From the NCBI GenBank assembly GCA_934476075.1, contig CAKSNH010000009.1, forward strand, positions 36,416 to 100,415: DNA of 64,000 bases, given 5' to 3'. Shown here one piece after another: positions 8,208 to 15,973 of the stretch. Numbering within the stretch: the first letter of the stretch is position 1; each line of letters starts with the position of its first letter. This DNA is from an uncultured Clostridia bacterium. Its GTDB lineage: Bacteria; Bacillota; Clostridia; UBA1381. The notes beneath the pieces are model-generated. The model saw nothing but the letters and a program-made list of their open reading frames with translations. It was not told the origin of the DNA and searched no databases. The position numbers and the translations under genes were made by a program.

Positions 8208-8236
8208 TTGCATTTTTATTTACAATGTGATATTAT
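8208..8236 (+). promoter_or_regulatory. Sigma-A promoter for rplS
   Basis: TTGCAT at 8208-8213, 17-base spacer, TATTAT at 8231-8236. The transcript starts about 85 bases before rplS. Confidence 0.65.
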
Positions 8237-8242
8237 TTTATA

Positions 8243-8327
8243 GTTAATAATACGGACGGTCCTCTGCTTTATAGGTTATTTATAATCTTCGGTCGGCACG
8301 AACGTTCAATAATGAGAGGAGGGCTTA
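8243..8327 (+). promoter_or_regulatory. Structured rplS leader that could mask the ribosome-binding site
   Basis: The leader contains TCCTCT at 8260-8265, complementary to AGAGGA at 8315-8320, the core of the rplS Shine-Dalgarno. A small hairpin between them (AGGTTA/TAATCT around 8273-8288) and the self-complementary GAACGTTC near 8301 add structure. Ribosomal protein L19 leaders are known in Bacillota. I see pairing that could sequester the start, but have not matched this to the published L19 consensus. Confidence 0.45.
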
Positions 8328-8330
8328 ATG

Positions 8331-8681
8331 ATGAACAAACAAGAAATCATTAACGCTTTGACAAAAGACCAAATCAGAACTGACCTTCCTGAACTTAAAG
8401 TGGGTGACACTGTAAAAGTTTATGTAAAGGTTACAGAAGGTAATCGTACAAGAACTCAAATGTTTGAAGGTACAATTATCAAAAAACAAGGCGGCGGCAT
8501 TGCTGAAACATTTACAGTAAGACGTATTTCTTACAACGTAGGTGTTGAAAAGACATGGCCTGTTAACTCACCTAACATTGAAAAGATTGAAATTTCAAGA
8601 AAAGGTAAAGTTAGACGTGCCAGACTATTCTATCTTCGTGACAGAGTTGGTAAAGCTGCTAAGGTTAAAGAAAGAATCTAA
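8331..8681 (+). CDS. rplS: 50S ribosomal protein L19
   Basis: L19 sits at the 30S-50S interface of the ribosome. The 116-residue protein has all L19 signatures: RTDLPELKVGDTVKVYVKV, GNRTRTQMFEGTII, GGGIAETFTVRRISYNVGVEKTWP and a basic tail (GKVRRARLFYLRDR). Two adjacent ATG codons exist; 8331 lies seven bases after AGGAGGG and gives a length near Bacillus L19, so it is preferred over 8328. It is monocistronic here, without rimM-trmD upstream. Confidence 0.98.
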   Translation: MNKQEIINALTKDQIRTDLPELKVGDTVKVYVKVTEGNRTRTQMFEGTIIKKQGGGIAETFTVRRISYNVGVEKTWPVNSPNIEKIEISRKGKVRRARLFYLRDRVGKAAKVKERI

Positions 8682-8703
8682 TCAAGTTTTATTTAGAACT
8701 TTC

Positions 8704-8733
8704 AAAAAGGGGCATATTATATGTCCCTTTTTT
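8704..8733 (+). terminator. Terminator of rplS
   Basis: AAAAAGGGGCATA pairs with TATGTCCCTTTTT around TTA; a run of six T residues follows directly. Confidence 0.85.
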
Positions 8734-8776
8734 CCTTATGTAAAATAAATTTAATCATCTGTTAATAAATTATTTA

Positions 8777-8804
8777 TTGATATTTAATAAATAAAGAGTA
8801 TAAT
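8777..8804 (+). promoter_or_regulatory. Sigma-A promoter for lepB
   Basis: TTGATA at 8777-8782, 16-base spacer, TATAAT at 8799-8804. The start codon of lepB is about 30 bases downstream with CTAGGAGG in between. Confidence 0.65.
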
Positions 8805-8837
8805 AGGTTATAGTATCAATAAATCTAGGAGGATATT

Positions 8838-9560
8838 ATGGACGAACAATTTGAAAACAACAATATAGCCGATGACGAAGAAACTGTTGTAAATACTGTC
8901 GAAGCTGAGGAAAATGCAGCGGAAACACAAGCTGCTTTCAGTCTTGGCAAAGAAATTTGGGAATGGGTATATACCATTGCCATTGCACTTATTATTACTT
9001 TCGGTATTAAACATTTTATCTTTGATGTAGTGCGTGTAGACGGTCCTTCCATGGTACCTACATTACAGGACAATGATAAGCTGATAGTAACCAAATTGGG
9101 ATATAAACCGACTGCCGGAGATATAATCATTCTTGATTCGGCATATAAAAATCGTGAAGAATATGTTGATTCTATCGAACGTGCGTCAGGACATGAAATG
9201 AGTATTGTTGATAAAGCAGCATTTCAGTTTAATATGCCGTCTAATTTGAAAAAACGTTATTATGTAAAACGTATTATTGCACTTCCGGGACAGACAGTTG
9301 ACTTTGACAAAAGCGGTCATGTGCTTGTAGACGGTGAAATACTGGAAGAAGATTATTATGACGGAGTAACTCATCCGACAGATTCAACCGTTACATACCC
9401 GATAACAGTAGAAGATGATATGGTATTCGTTATGGGTGATAACCGCAGCGTAAGTAAAGACAGCCGTTCATCAGAGCTTGGTCAAGTGCCTTACAAAGCA
9501 ATTTTAGGCAAAGCACAATTTAGAATTTGGCCGTTCTCATCATTCGGTACATTATATTAA
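8838..9560 (+). CDS. lepB: Signal peptidase I
   Basis: Removes signal peptides from proteins exported by Sec or Tat, on the outer face of the membrane. The 240-residue protein has an acidic cytoplasmic N-terminus (1-35), one membrane segment (about 42-62), the nucleophile Ser71 in DGPSMVPTL, the general-base Lys144 in YYVKRIIALPGQ, and the GDNRSVSKDSR box D/E. The Ser/Lys dyad and spacing are typical of type I enzymes with one membrane anchor. The acidic N-terminal extension is longer than in Bacillus SipS. It has its own promoter and terminator. Confidence 0.97.
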   Translation: MDEQFENNNIADDEETVVNTVEAEENAAETQAAFSLGKEIWEWVYTIAIALIITFGIKHFIFDVVRVDGPSMVPTLQDNDKLIVTKLGYKPTAGDIIILDSAYKNREEYVDSIERASGHEMSIVDKAAFQFNMPSNLKKRYYVKRIIALPGQTVDFDKSGHVLVDGEILEEDYYDGVTHPTDSTVTYPITVEDDMVFVMGDNRSVSKDSRSSELGQVPYKAILGKAQFRIWPFSSFGTLY

Positions 9561-9570
9561 TAAATTTATT

Positions 9571-9605
9571 ATGCACAAAGTGTTATGGCTTTGTGCATTT
9601 TTTAT
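9571..9605 (+). terminator. Terminator of lepB
   Basis: A perfect 10-bp stem, ATGCACAAAG (9571-9580) with CTTTGTGCAT (9589-9598), followed by a T-run. Confidence 0.9.
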
Positions 9606-9709
9606 GTACACTTTTATCGCAAGTAATTTGTTAGTTCTTTGCTTTTATAAAACTTTTTTGATTTTAAATTTGTATAAAATTCATTAAATGACAAATAATA
9701 TGAATATAC

Positions 9710-9738
9710 TTTACAAAGTAGATTATATTGATTATTAT
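9710..9738 (+). promoter_or_regulatory. Possible sigma-A-type promoter for spoVT
   Basis: TTTACA at 9710-9715, 17-base spacer, TATTAT at 9733-9738. In B. subtilis spoVT is transcribed by the forespore factor sigma-G. A TGAATA at 9701-9706 could be a sigma-G -35, but the matching -10 is poor, so the sigma class is undecided. Confidence 0.4.
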
Positions 9739-9763
9739 AACTTGTTTAATGGAGGAATATATT

Positions 9764-10300
9764 ATGAAAGCAACCGGAATTGTCAGACGAATAGATGACT
9801 TAGGGAGAGTGGTTATTCCAAAGGAAATCCGCCGCACATTAAGAATTCGTGAGGGTGACCCATTGGAGATTTTCACCGAAAAAGACGGCGAAGTTATTTT
9901 CAAGAAATATTCTCCTATCGGAGAACTTAGTGATTTTGCATCACAATATGCCGAAGTATTAGCCAAAACCAGCGGTTACGGTGTTTGCATTACCGACCAT
10001 GATGTTATTATAGCCGTGTCGGGTGCACCGAAGCGAGAACTTTTGGAAAAGCGATTAAGCAGTGATATTGAAGATATTCTTTTTGAAAAAAATGTATTTA
10101 TATCGGATAATACAAAGAAAATCCCGATTGCCGACGGAAATGATAAATATAATGCAGGAGTTATTTCGCCGGTTATATCGGACGGCGATTCAATCGGTTC
10201 GGTGATTATATTTTCAGATACCGACAACACAATGACCGAAGTGGAATCGAAACTTGCACAGTCCGCATCAAATTTTCTCGGCAAGCATATGGAATTGTAA
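9764..10300 (+). CDS. spoVT: Stage V sporulation protein T, AbrB-family regulator
   Basis: SpoVT tunes sigma-G-dependent transcription in the forespore and affects spore coat and germination. Residues 1-50 form the AbrB swapped-hairpin DNA-binding domain (ATGIVRRIDDLGRVVIPKEI, RIREGDPLEIF). Residues 55-178 form a GAF-like sensor domain (VCITDHDVIIAVSGAPKRELL, ISDGDSIGSVIIFSD). The length of 178 residues equals B. subtilis SpoVT. The ATG at 9764 follows GGAGG; upstream in-frame codons would only add residues before the conserved MKATGIVRR. It is a good sign that the organism forms spores. Confidence 0.95.
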   Translation: MKATGIVRRIDDLGRVVIPKEIRRTLRIREGDPLEIFTEKDGEVIFKKYSPIGELSDFASQYAEVLAKTSGYGVCITDHDVIIAVSGAPKRELLEKRLSSDIEDILFEKNVFISDNTKKIPIADGNDKYNAGVISPVISDGDSIGSVIIFSDTDNTMTEVESKLAQSASNFLGKHMEL

Positions 10301-10319
10301 TAACAACAAATACAGCAAA

Positions 10320-10357
10320 ACACATCTGGTGTCAGTACGACATTAGATGTGTTTTTA
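10320..10357 (+). terminator. Terminator of spoVT
   Basis: A 14-bp stem with two G-T pairs, 10320-10333 with 10339-10352, loop AGTAC, then five T residues. Confidence 0.85.
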
Positions 10358-10428
10358 TTATGCACTCTTACATACCCCTCCCCCATTTTCCCGAAACAAA
10401 GTTTCTTTTCCCAAAAGTTATATAATAC

Positions 10429-10457
10429 TGGACATAAACCACATTTTGCGATATAAT
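10429..10457 (+). promoter_or_regulatory. Sigma-A promoter for the M14 gene pair
   Basis: TGGACA at 10429-10434, 17-base spacer, TATAAT at 10452-10457, 37 bases before the first start codon. Confidence 0.7.
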
Positions 10458-10493
10458 ATAATTTGGTAATAAATTAAAAAGTGAGATGATGAC

Positions 10494-11432
10494 ATGATAA
10501 GTAATATTATTGAAATTGAATTACCTATTGATGAAACTCTGAAAATACAACGCAACCGTATCACTCCCGATACACTTACCGGCAGTGAAAAACGTATTTG
10601 TATCGTTACGGGCACGCACGGCGATGAAGTCGAAGGACAATTTGTCTGCTATGAACTTATCCGCCGCATTAACGAAAATATCGAAAAGTTGAACGGTATT
10701 GTGGATATTTATCCCGCACTAAACCCAATGGGAATTGATTCTGTATCACGTTCGATACCTCAGTTTGACCTTGACATGAACAGAATTTTCCCCGGTAATA
10801 TGAATAATTCCATTCCCGAACTTATCGCATCAAAAATTGTTGACGATATAACAGGTGCTGATTTCTGCCTTGATATTCATTCAAGCAATATTTTTCTCCG
10901 TGAGATACCGCAGGTGCGTATGAGCGAAGATAATGCAGAATCGCTTTTGCCGTATGCAAAAATGATGGGTGTGGATTTTATTTGGGTAAATGCTACCGCA
11001 TCTGTTTTGCAATCCACACTTGCACACAGCCTGAATACAATCGGTGTACCTACATTGGTAATCGAGATGGGTGCAGGTATGCGTATTACTACGCAATACG
11101 GCATGGATACTGTCGACGGAATATTTAATCTTATGAAAAATCTGGGCATTTGGACAGGTGATGTTAATCCCGTCAAAACCCCTATCGTATCCACAGACGG
11201 TGAGGTCGGCTTTGTTCATGCAGAAGTTCCGGGTGTATTTATCCCGTCCATAAATCACTGGACCAATATCAGAGAAGGCGAACACATCGGTGATATTGTA
11301 AATCCGCTCACAGGCGAAATTGCACAGCATTTGGAGTCACCATGCGACGGTATGGTATTTACATTGCGTGAATATCCTGTCGTGTATGAAGGTTCTCTTA
11401 TTTCTCGTGTACTTGGAGGTAAATCTGAATGA
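10494..11432 (+). CDS. Succinylglutamate desuccinylase/aspartoacylase-like zinc hydrolase (M14 fold), predicted active
   Basis: A 312-residue member of the aspartoacylase branch of the M14 carboxypeptidase fold. The zinc site is complete: His42 and Glu45 in GTHGDEVEG, His129 in CLDIHSSN. The candidate catalytic glutamate is Glu191 in LVIEMGAG. The C-terminal third (from about 225) is a small beta-barrel (GEHIGDIVNPLTGE), as in other members. Such enzymes cleave N-acyl amino acids or carboxy-terminal amides; the substrate cannot be read from sequence. It overlaps the next gene by four bases (ATGA), so both should be made together. It has its own sigma-A-like promoter. Confidence 0.88.
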   Translation: MISNIIEIELPIDETLKIQRNRITPDTLTGSEKRICIVTGTHGDEVEGQFVCYELIRRINENIEKLNGIVDIYPALNPMGIDSVSRSIPQFDLDMNRIFPGNMNNSIPELIASKIVDDITGADFCLDIHSSNIFLREIPQVRMSEDNAESLLPYAKMMGVDFIWVNATASVLQSTLAHSLNTIGVPTLVIEMGAGMRITTQYGMDTVDGIFNLMKNLGIWTGDVNPVKTPIVSTDGEVGFVHAEVPGVFIPSINHWTNIREGEHIGDIVNPLTGEIAQHLESPCDGMVFTLREYPVVYEGSLISRVLGGKSE

Positions 11433-12364
11433 TAAAAGAAAATATATATGAAATCAAATCAATTTATAGGGACGATTTGCGTGTCACGGGATACAAATTC
11501 GGTTCGGGCGATAAAGCAGCGTGCATCATCGGTGCTATGCGTGGAAATGAAATTCAGCAGCTGTATTCTTGCTCACAATTAATTCGTGAACTTGAAGTTT
11601 TAGAGAAAAACGGCTCTATTGCGAAAAACAAAGAAATCCTTGTGATACCGTCAATAAATCATTATTCTATGAATATCGGCAAACACTTTTGGTCTGTCGA
11701 TAATTCTGATATTAACAGGACATATCCCGGAAATGCGGAAGGCGAAACCACACAGAGAATTGCCGCAGGTATTTTTGAAAAAATACAGGGCTATAACTAC
11801 GGTATACAATTTGCAAGTTTTTATATGCGTGGTGATTTTGCTCCGCACATTCGCATGATGGCGACAGGTCACCAAAATATCGGTCTTGCCAATCTTTTCG
11901 GTCTGCCGTTCGTGGTACTTCGCACACCTAAGCCGTATGATACCACCACATTGAATTATAACTGGCAGTTCAGCGGTACAAACGCATTTTCGATATACAC
12001 TAACCAAACCACCGAGATTGATGAACAGTCAGCCAAACAAGCCTCACGTTCCATAATTCGTTTTTTGACTCGTATGGGGATTATCCGCTACAATATCCAT
12101 GGCGGATATATTTCAAGTACAATTAAAGAGGACGAATTAAAAAGCATTAAATCGAAAAAATCGGGTTTTTACCGCAGATTTAAAAATCCGGGCGATGAAG
12201 TTTGCGTGGGTGAACTGATAGCAGAAATAACCCACCCATATGAAGGTCATGTGGTTGAACAAGTATTCTCCAGCATGGAGGGGCTTATATTCTTTGCACA
12301 TCATGACCCATTGGTTATGAGTGATACGGTATTATTCAAAATTGCAAAAAAATTGCACGAATAA
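11429..12364 (+). CDS. Aspartoacylase-like M14 paralog lacking zinc ligands (predicted inactive)
   Basis: A 311-residue paralog of the preceding gene, alignable end to end. Every active-site residue seen in the partner is changed: the HGDE motif is RGNE (His42 to Arg38), the DIHS motif reads IQFAS (His129 to Ala129), and the LVIEMGAG glutamate falls in IYTNQTT. The structural parts are kept: NRTYPGN matches NRIFPGN, and the C-terminal barrel (PGDEVCVGELIAEITHPYEG) is intact. The frame is open, so it is a pseudoenzyme rather than a pseudogene, perhaps a regulatory or structural partner of the active enzyme. Coupled translation through ATGA supports a 1:1 complex. Confidence 0.8.
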   Translation: MIKENIYEIKSIYRDDLRVTGYKFGSGDKAACIIGAMRGNEIQQLYSCSQLIRELEVLEKNGSIAKNKEILVIPSINHYSMNIGKHFWSVDNSDINRTYPGNAEGETTQRIAAGIFEKIQGYNYGIQFASFYMRGDFAPHIRMMATGHQNIGLANLFGLPFVVLRTPKPYDTTTLNYNWQFSGTNAFSIYTNQTTEIDEQSAKQASRSIIRFLTRMGIIRYNIHGGYISSTIKEDELKSIKSKKSGFYRRFKNPGDEVCVGELIAEITHPYEGHVVEQVFSSMEGLIFFAHHDPLVMSDTVLFKIAKKLHE

Positions 12365-12391
12365 TTAATAAACAGTTTGGAGTGATTAATA

Positions 12392-12970
12392 TTGACCGAC
12401 AATTCAAATATGCTTATTAAATATTCTAAGCCTAAAATTATAATAGTATATAATAAATTTTGTCAATCCGCCGCCGAATATTTAATGCAATTAATCGGCA
12501 CACACGAAGATATACAAGCAGTTTTATGCAGTGAAGAAAAATACGAATGTTTGCAAAGCAAGTTTTCGTCTGATGAAAAAATTGTATTTGTCGGGACTGA
12601 TAATGTTAAGTATATGCGAAAAAATATGACCGACAGATTTGGCAAATTCGGTATGTTCTACGGCTGGCTTGGAAACAGAATGGTTATGTCTGTTGACACC
12701 GGTTTTATGTCAAAAAAAGAAAAAAATGAATTTAACGAATATTCCGAGCAATGCAAAAAAGCCCTTGAAAAAGCCCTGAAAGAACCAGTTATTAGCGGCA
12801 TCGGAACTGCGTATATGTGTGCACCGCTTATTTCAAACTTTGCCGCAACAATAATTTATAACTTACTTCTTGATACTATAAATTCCGTAAAGGCTAATCT
12901 CAAAGAAGAACGCTATTTTTTGTTGGCTACCGAATTATTTTTACATGGATTAGATGAATTTTTGAAATAA
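12392..12970 (+). CDS. Hypothetical protein downstream of the M14 pair (192 residues)
   Basis: Not recognised. It is a soluble, probably alpha/beta protein. The N-terminal third alternates strands and helices (KIIIVYNKFCQSAAEYL, KIVFVGTDNVKYM), and the C-terminal half is helical (EYSEQCKKALEKALK, APLISNFAATIIYNLLLDTI). The start is TTG at 12392, seven bases after GGAGTG; an ATG six codons later is the alternative. It lies 27 bases after the M14 pseudoenzyme on the same strand with no terminator between, so it is probably the third gene of that operon. Confidence 0.7.
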   Translation: MTDNSNMLIKYSKPKIIIVYNKFCQSAAEYLMQLIGTHEDIQAVLCSEEKYECLQSKFSSDEKIVFVGTDNVKYMRKNMTDRFGKFGMFYGWLGNRMVMSVDTGFMSKKEKNEFNEYSEQCKKALEKALKEPVISGIGTAYMCAPLISNFAATIIYNLLLDTINSVKANLKEERYFLLATELFLHGLDEFLK

Positions 12971-13003
12971 TTTAGCTATTTTTGTGGAATTTTCAGAGAA
13001 TAC

Positions 13004-13032
13004 TTGACTTAAATACTATATTGTTATATACT
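13004..13032 (+). promoter_or_regulatory. Sigma-A promoter for the secreted orphan
   Basis: TTGACT at 13004-13009, 17-base spacer, TATACT at 13027-13032. This separates the downstream gene from the M14 operon. Confidence 0.7.
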
Positions 13033-13066
13033 GTATTTAACAATATTTATTTAGGGAGGCGATTTT

Positions 13067-13774
13067 ATGAAAAAACTTAAACTTTCAGTAATAATTATGG
13101 CTATATTGTCAATTTTACTTTGCAACATTCCTGTCTTTGCATCTGATTATGTTGATATATTGGCTAATGTTAATCAGATAAAGGATTTTATTAATTATGG
13201 TATGTATTGTGAAGCAATACAGGAATGTGATAATATACTTAATAATTGTTATATTTCCGAAGATGATTACCGTATAATTTCAGATTTAAAATGGGATGCT
13301 CAATCACGTTATAATGATTATTTGAACACTATCCCATTCTTTAAATTGAAAAATTATATTATTAGCCATAGTTTATTAGACGAAGATAACTGTTATACAT
13401 TATCCGCCCATACAGAAATTGAACACTACGAATATAATCGTTACCTTTATTACGACTGTGATACTAACGAAATTGTATTTACAATAATATCAACTTCACC
13501 TGATTTAAAAATAGATAATACTATTTATATTCCACAAGATGATATACCAAGAACATATTTAGATTGTATATCATGTTCTGGATATGATTGGAATATGCGA
13601 GGTACTTTTTTAGCACCATATTACCATTTTAGAAAAACTAAAACATCCGGTTACTATTATTGGTTTAGTAATGATATTATGGATATACAAAAATCAAATT
13701 TAAAGGTTTTAGATAATGATTTAAAATCTCTATGCGGGCTTTCAATTAATGATTTCTATATGTCATACGACTAA
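13067..13774 (+). CDS. Secreted protein of unknown function (235 residues)
   Basis: Residues 1-26 are a clear signal peptide (KKLKLS, hydrophobic run, PVFA cleavage). The mature part is rich in Asn, Asp, Tyr and Ile, with helical stretches at 30-80 (IKDFINYGMYCEAIQECDNIL, tetratricopeptide-like in look) and strands beyond 100. Six cysteines are scattered in the mature part. I recognise no family. Codon use is visibly more AT-rich than in the neighbours, which together with an independent promoter and terminator fits a recently acquired or fast-evolving accessory gene. Confidence 0.7.
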   Translation: MKKLKLSVIIMAILSILLCNIPVFASDYVDILANVNQIKDFINYGMYCEAIQECDNILNNCYISEDDYRIISDLKWDAQSRYNDYLNTIPFFKLKNYIISHSLLDEDNCYTLSAHTEIEHYEYNRYLYYDCDTNEIVFTIISTSPDLKIDNTIYIPQDDIPRTYLDCISCSGYDWNMRGTFLAPYYHFRKTKTSGYYYWFSNDIMDIQKSNLKVLDNDLKSLCGLSINDFYMSYD

Positions 13775-13781
13775 TCAAAAC

Positions 13782-13822
13782 AAAAGAGTATATTTGACAT
13801 CTCTCAAATATACTCTTTTTTA
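13782..13822. terminator. Bidirectional terminator between the secreted orphan and prmA
   Basis: A perfect 16-bp stem, 13782-13797 with 13804-13819, loop CATCTC, and T-runs on both strands. It serves the rightward orphan gene and the leftward prmA. Confidence 0.9.
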
Positions 13823-13831
13823 TACCATATT

Positions 13832-14800
13832 TTAATATTCACACTTGATTGATACCCAATCTTTTCTCTGCGTCATAACAAGATTTTTAAATCCGTTTTC
13901 CTCCAAAACCGACTTAACCTCGTCCGCTCTGTCGATGATAATTCCCGATGTGATAAATGTTCCGCCCTTTTTGATAAACTCGGTAACAACCGGTGCAAAT
14001 GCAATAATAACATCTGCCACAATATTAGCAACAACCACATCATATTTTTTATCGCCGATTTGATTTTTCAGCTTTTCATCTTCAAGGATATTCCCTGCAA
14101 GCACTCTGTATTTATCTTTATCAACATTATTTCTCTGTGCATTTTCATATGCAATATGCACACAATTCGGGTCAATATCCACCGCACTTGCCGACTTCGC
14201 ACCAAGCATCAATGATATGACAGACAAAATACCGCTTCCGCAGCCTAAATCCAGCATCTCGGTATCTTCCGTAATAACCTTTTCCAATGACTCAATACAT
14301 AATTGAGTGGTGTAATGACTTCCCGTACCAAATGTCATACCCGGATTAATATTAAAAACAATACGGTCTGTCGGCTCGGTCAATTCCTCCCATTCAGGCT
14401 TTATTAAAATCTTCTCGCCTATCGGCATTACATGGAAATATTTCTTCCAATTATTCGCCCAATCTTCCTCGGTCAAATTCCCCAACGAAATTTCAAGTCT
14501 GCCAAATTCGCCGTCTTTGTCATATTCTTTCAATTCTCTCAGCGTATTTTTTATTTCAATAAGCATCTCATGTCCCGACGCATTATCGCTGACATACGCT
14601 TTCACACAGGTTTCACCGCTCTTTTCCTGTCTTAACTCATCATCTACATAATCCCAATATTGCTTATTGTTTTCCAAAAAATCAAGAAAATCGCTTTCGT
14701 CCTCAATTTCCAATCCCGTAATACCCAACTGATACAATCTTCCGCTTACCGGCTCAATTCCGGCAGTTGTTGTATAAATAGTAACCTGCAACCAATCCAT
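13832..14800 (-). CDS. prmA: Ribosomal protein L11 methyltransferase
   Basis: Trimethylates lysines of ribosomal protein L11 with S-adenosylmethionine. The 322-residue protein has the PrmA N-terminal substrate domain (MDWLQVTIYTTTAGIEPV) and a Rossmann methyltransferase domain with motif I MLDLGCGSGILSV, motif II ASAVDIDPNCV and the post-II motif VVANIVADVI. TFGTGSHYTT before motif I is the PrmA signature. It lies alone between two hairpins. Confidence 0.96.
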   Translation of the reverse strand: MDWLQVTIYTTTAGIEPVSGRLYQLGITGLEIEDESDFLDFLENNKQYWDYVDDELRQEKSGETCVKAYVSDNASGHEMLIEIKNTLRELKEYDKDGEFGRLEISLGNLTEEDWANNWKKYFHVMPIGEKILIKPEWEELTEPTDRIVFNINPGMTFGTGSHYTTQLCIESLEKVITEDTEMLDLGCGSGILSVISLMLGAKSASAVDIDPNCVHIAYENAQRNNVDKDKYRVLAGNILEDEKLKNQIGDKKYDVVVANIVADVIIAFAPVVTEFIKKGGTFITSGIIIDRADEVKSVLEENGFKNLVMTQRKDWVSIKCEY

Positions 14801-14838
14801 AAATACATTCCTTTCCCATATAACTAATCAATATGTAA

Positions 14839-14881
14839 AACACACCGCACGGAGTACACAAGTACACCATAACGGTGTGTT
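14839..14881 (-). terminator. Terminator of the dnaG-rpoD operon
   Basis: Minus-strand hairpin: AACACACCG pairs with CGGTGTGTT (14873-14881 and 14839-14847). The loop holds an imperfect inner stem (GGTGTAC/GTACTCC), and a short T-run follows. Confidence 0.7.
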
Positions 14882-14896
14882 AATCATGAATTAATA

Positions 14897-15973
14897 TTAA
14901 TCCAAATAATCTTTCAATTTTTTACTTCTGCTCGGATGACGTAATTTTCTCAAAGCCTTTGCCTCAATCTGACGAATACGTTCACGAGTAACCTTAAATT
15001 CTTTCCCCACTTCTTCAAGTGTACGCTGTCTGCCGTCATCAAGACCAAAACGAAGTCTTAATACTTTTTCCTCACGGCTTGTAAGTGTTTTCAAAACTTC
15101 AACCAACTGTTCTTTCAAAAGCACAAAACTTGCGGCATCTGACGGAGCCGGAGCATCATCATCAGGAATAAAGTCACCCAAATGACTGTCCTCCTCCTCA
15201 CCAATCGGAGTTTCAAGCGATACAGGCTCTTGTGAAATTTTTGAAATCTCACGCACCTTGTCGATTGACATATTAAGTTCCTTTGCCAATTCTTCCAGCG
15301 TAGGCTCACGTCCCAATTCCTGCACCAGCTGTCGTGACACTCTGACAAGTTTATTGATGGTTTCCACCATATGCACCGGAATACGAATAGTTCTTGCCTG
15401 GTCGGCAATCGCACGGGTGATAGCTTGTCTTATCCACCAGGTTGCGTAGGTACTGAACTTATAACCCTTTGTATAGTCGAACTTATCAACCGCTTTTATA
15501 AGTCCCAGATTACCCTCTTGAATAAGGTCAAGGAAAAGCATACCACGTCCGACATAACGCTTGGCAATACTTACAACCAAACGCAAATTTGCCTCTGCAA
15601 GACGTTTTTTCGCCTCATCATCACCCTCTGACATACGTTTTGCCAAATTGGTTTCCTCGTCGGGTGTAAGCAAATTAACCTTACCGATTTCTTTCAAATA
15701 CATTTTAACATGGTCGTCAATGCTGATACCTTCCGGAACAGACAAATCTTCAAGTTCCTCTTTTGAAACCTCAATTTCTTCCAATTCCTTGTCAAGGTCC
15801 TCTACAAGCTCAACGCCCATCTTCTCCAAATTATCATATAACTTTTCAACCTGCTCAGGTGTAATGTCCGTTTCCGAAAGTGCGGCAATAATCTCCTTAA
15901 AGGTCAAAACACCTGTTTTTTTACCTTTTTCCGCTAATTCTTTTACAATAACTTTTTTATCTTTTTCAGCCAT
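14897..15973 (-). CDS. rpoD: RNA polymerase primary sigma factor (sigma-70/SigA)
   Basis: Directs RNA polymerase to housekeeping promoters. The 358-residue protein has a short region 1.1, then region 1.2 (DDHVKMYLKEIGKVNLL), regions 2.1-2.4 (RLVVSIAKRYVGRGMLFLDLIQEG, FSTYATWWIRQAITRAI), region 3, and region 4 ending RERIRQIEAKALRKLRHPSRS. Its length is close to B. subtilis SigA. The ATG shares one base with the dnaG stop, so translation is coupled. Confidence 0.98.
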   Translation of the reverse strand: MAEKDKKVIVKELAEKGKKTGVLTFKEIIAALSETDITPEQVEKLYDNLEKMGVELVEDLDKELEEIEVSKEELEDLSVPEGISIDDHVKMYLKEIGKVNLLTPDEETNLAKRMSEGDDEAKKRLAEANLRLVVSIAKRYVGRGMLFLDLIQEGNLGLIKAVDKFDYTKGYKFSTYATWWIRQAITRAIADQARTIRIPVHMVETINKLVRVSRQLVQELGREPTLEELAKELNMSIDKVREISKISQEPVSLETPIGEEEDSHLGDFIPDDDAPAPSDAASFVLLKEQLVEVLKTLTSREEKVLRLRFGLDDGRQRTLEEVGKEFKVTRERIRQIEAKALRKLRHPSRSKKLKDYLD

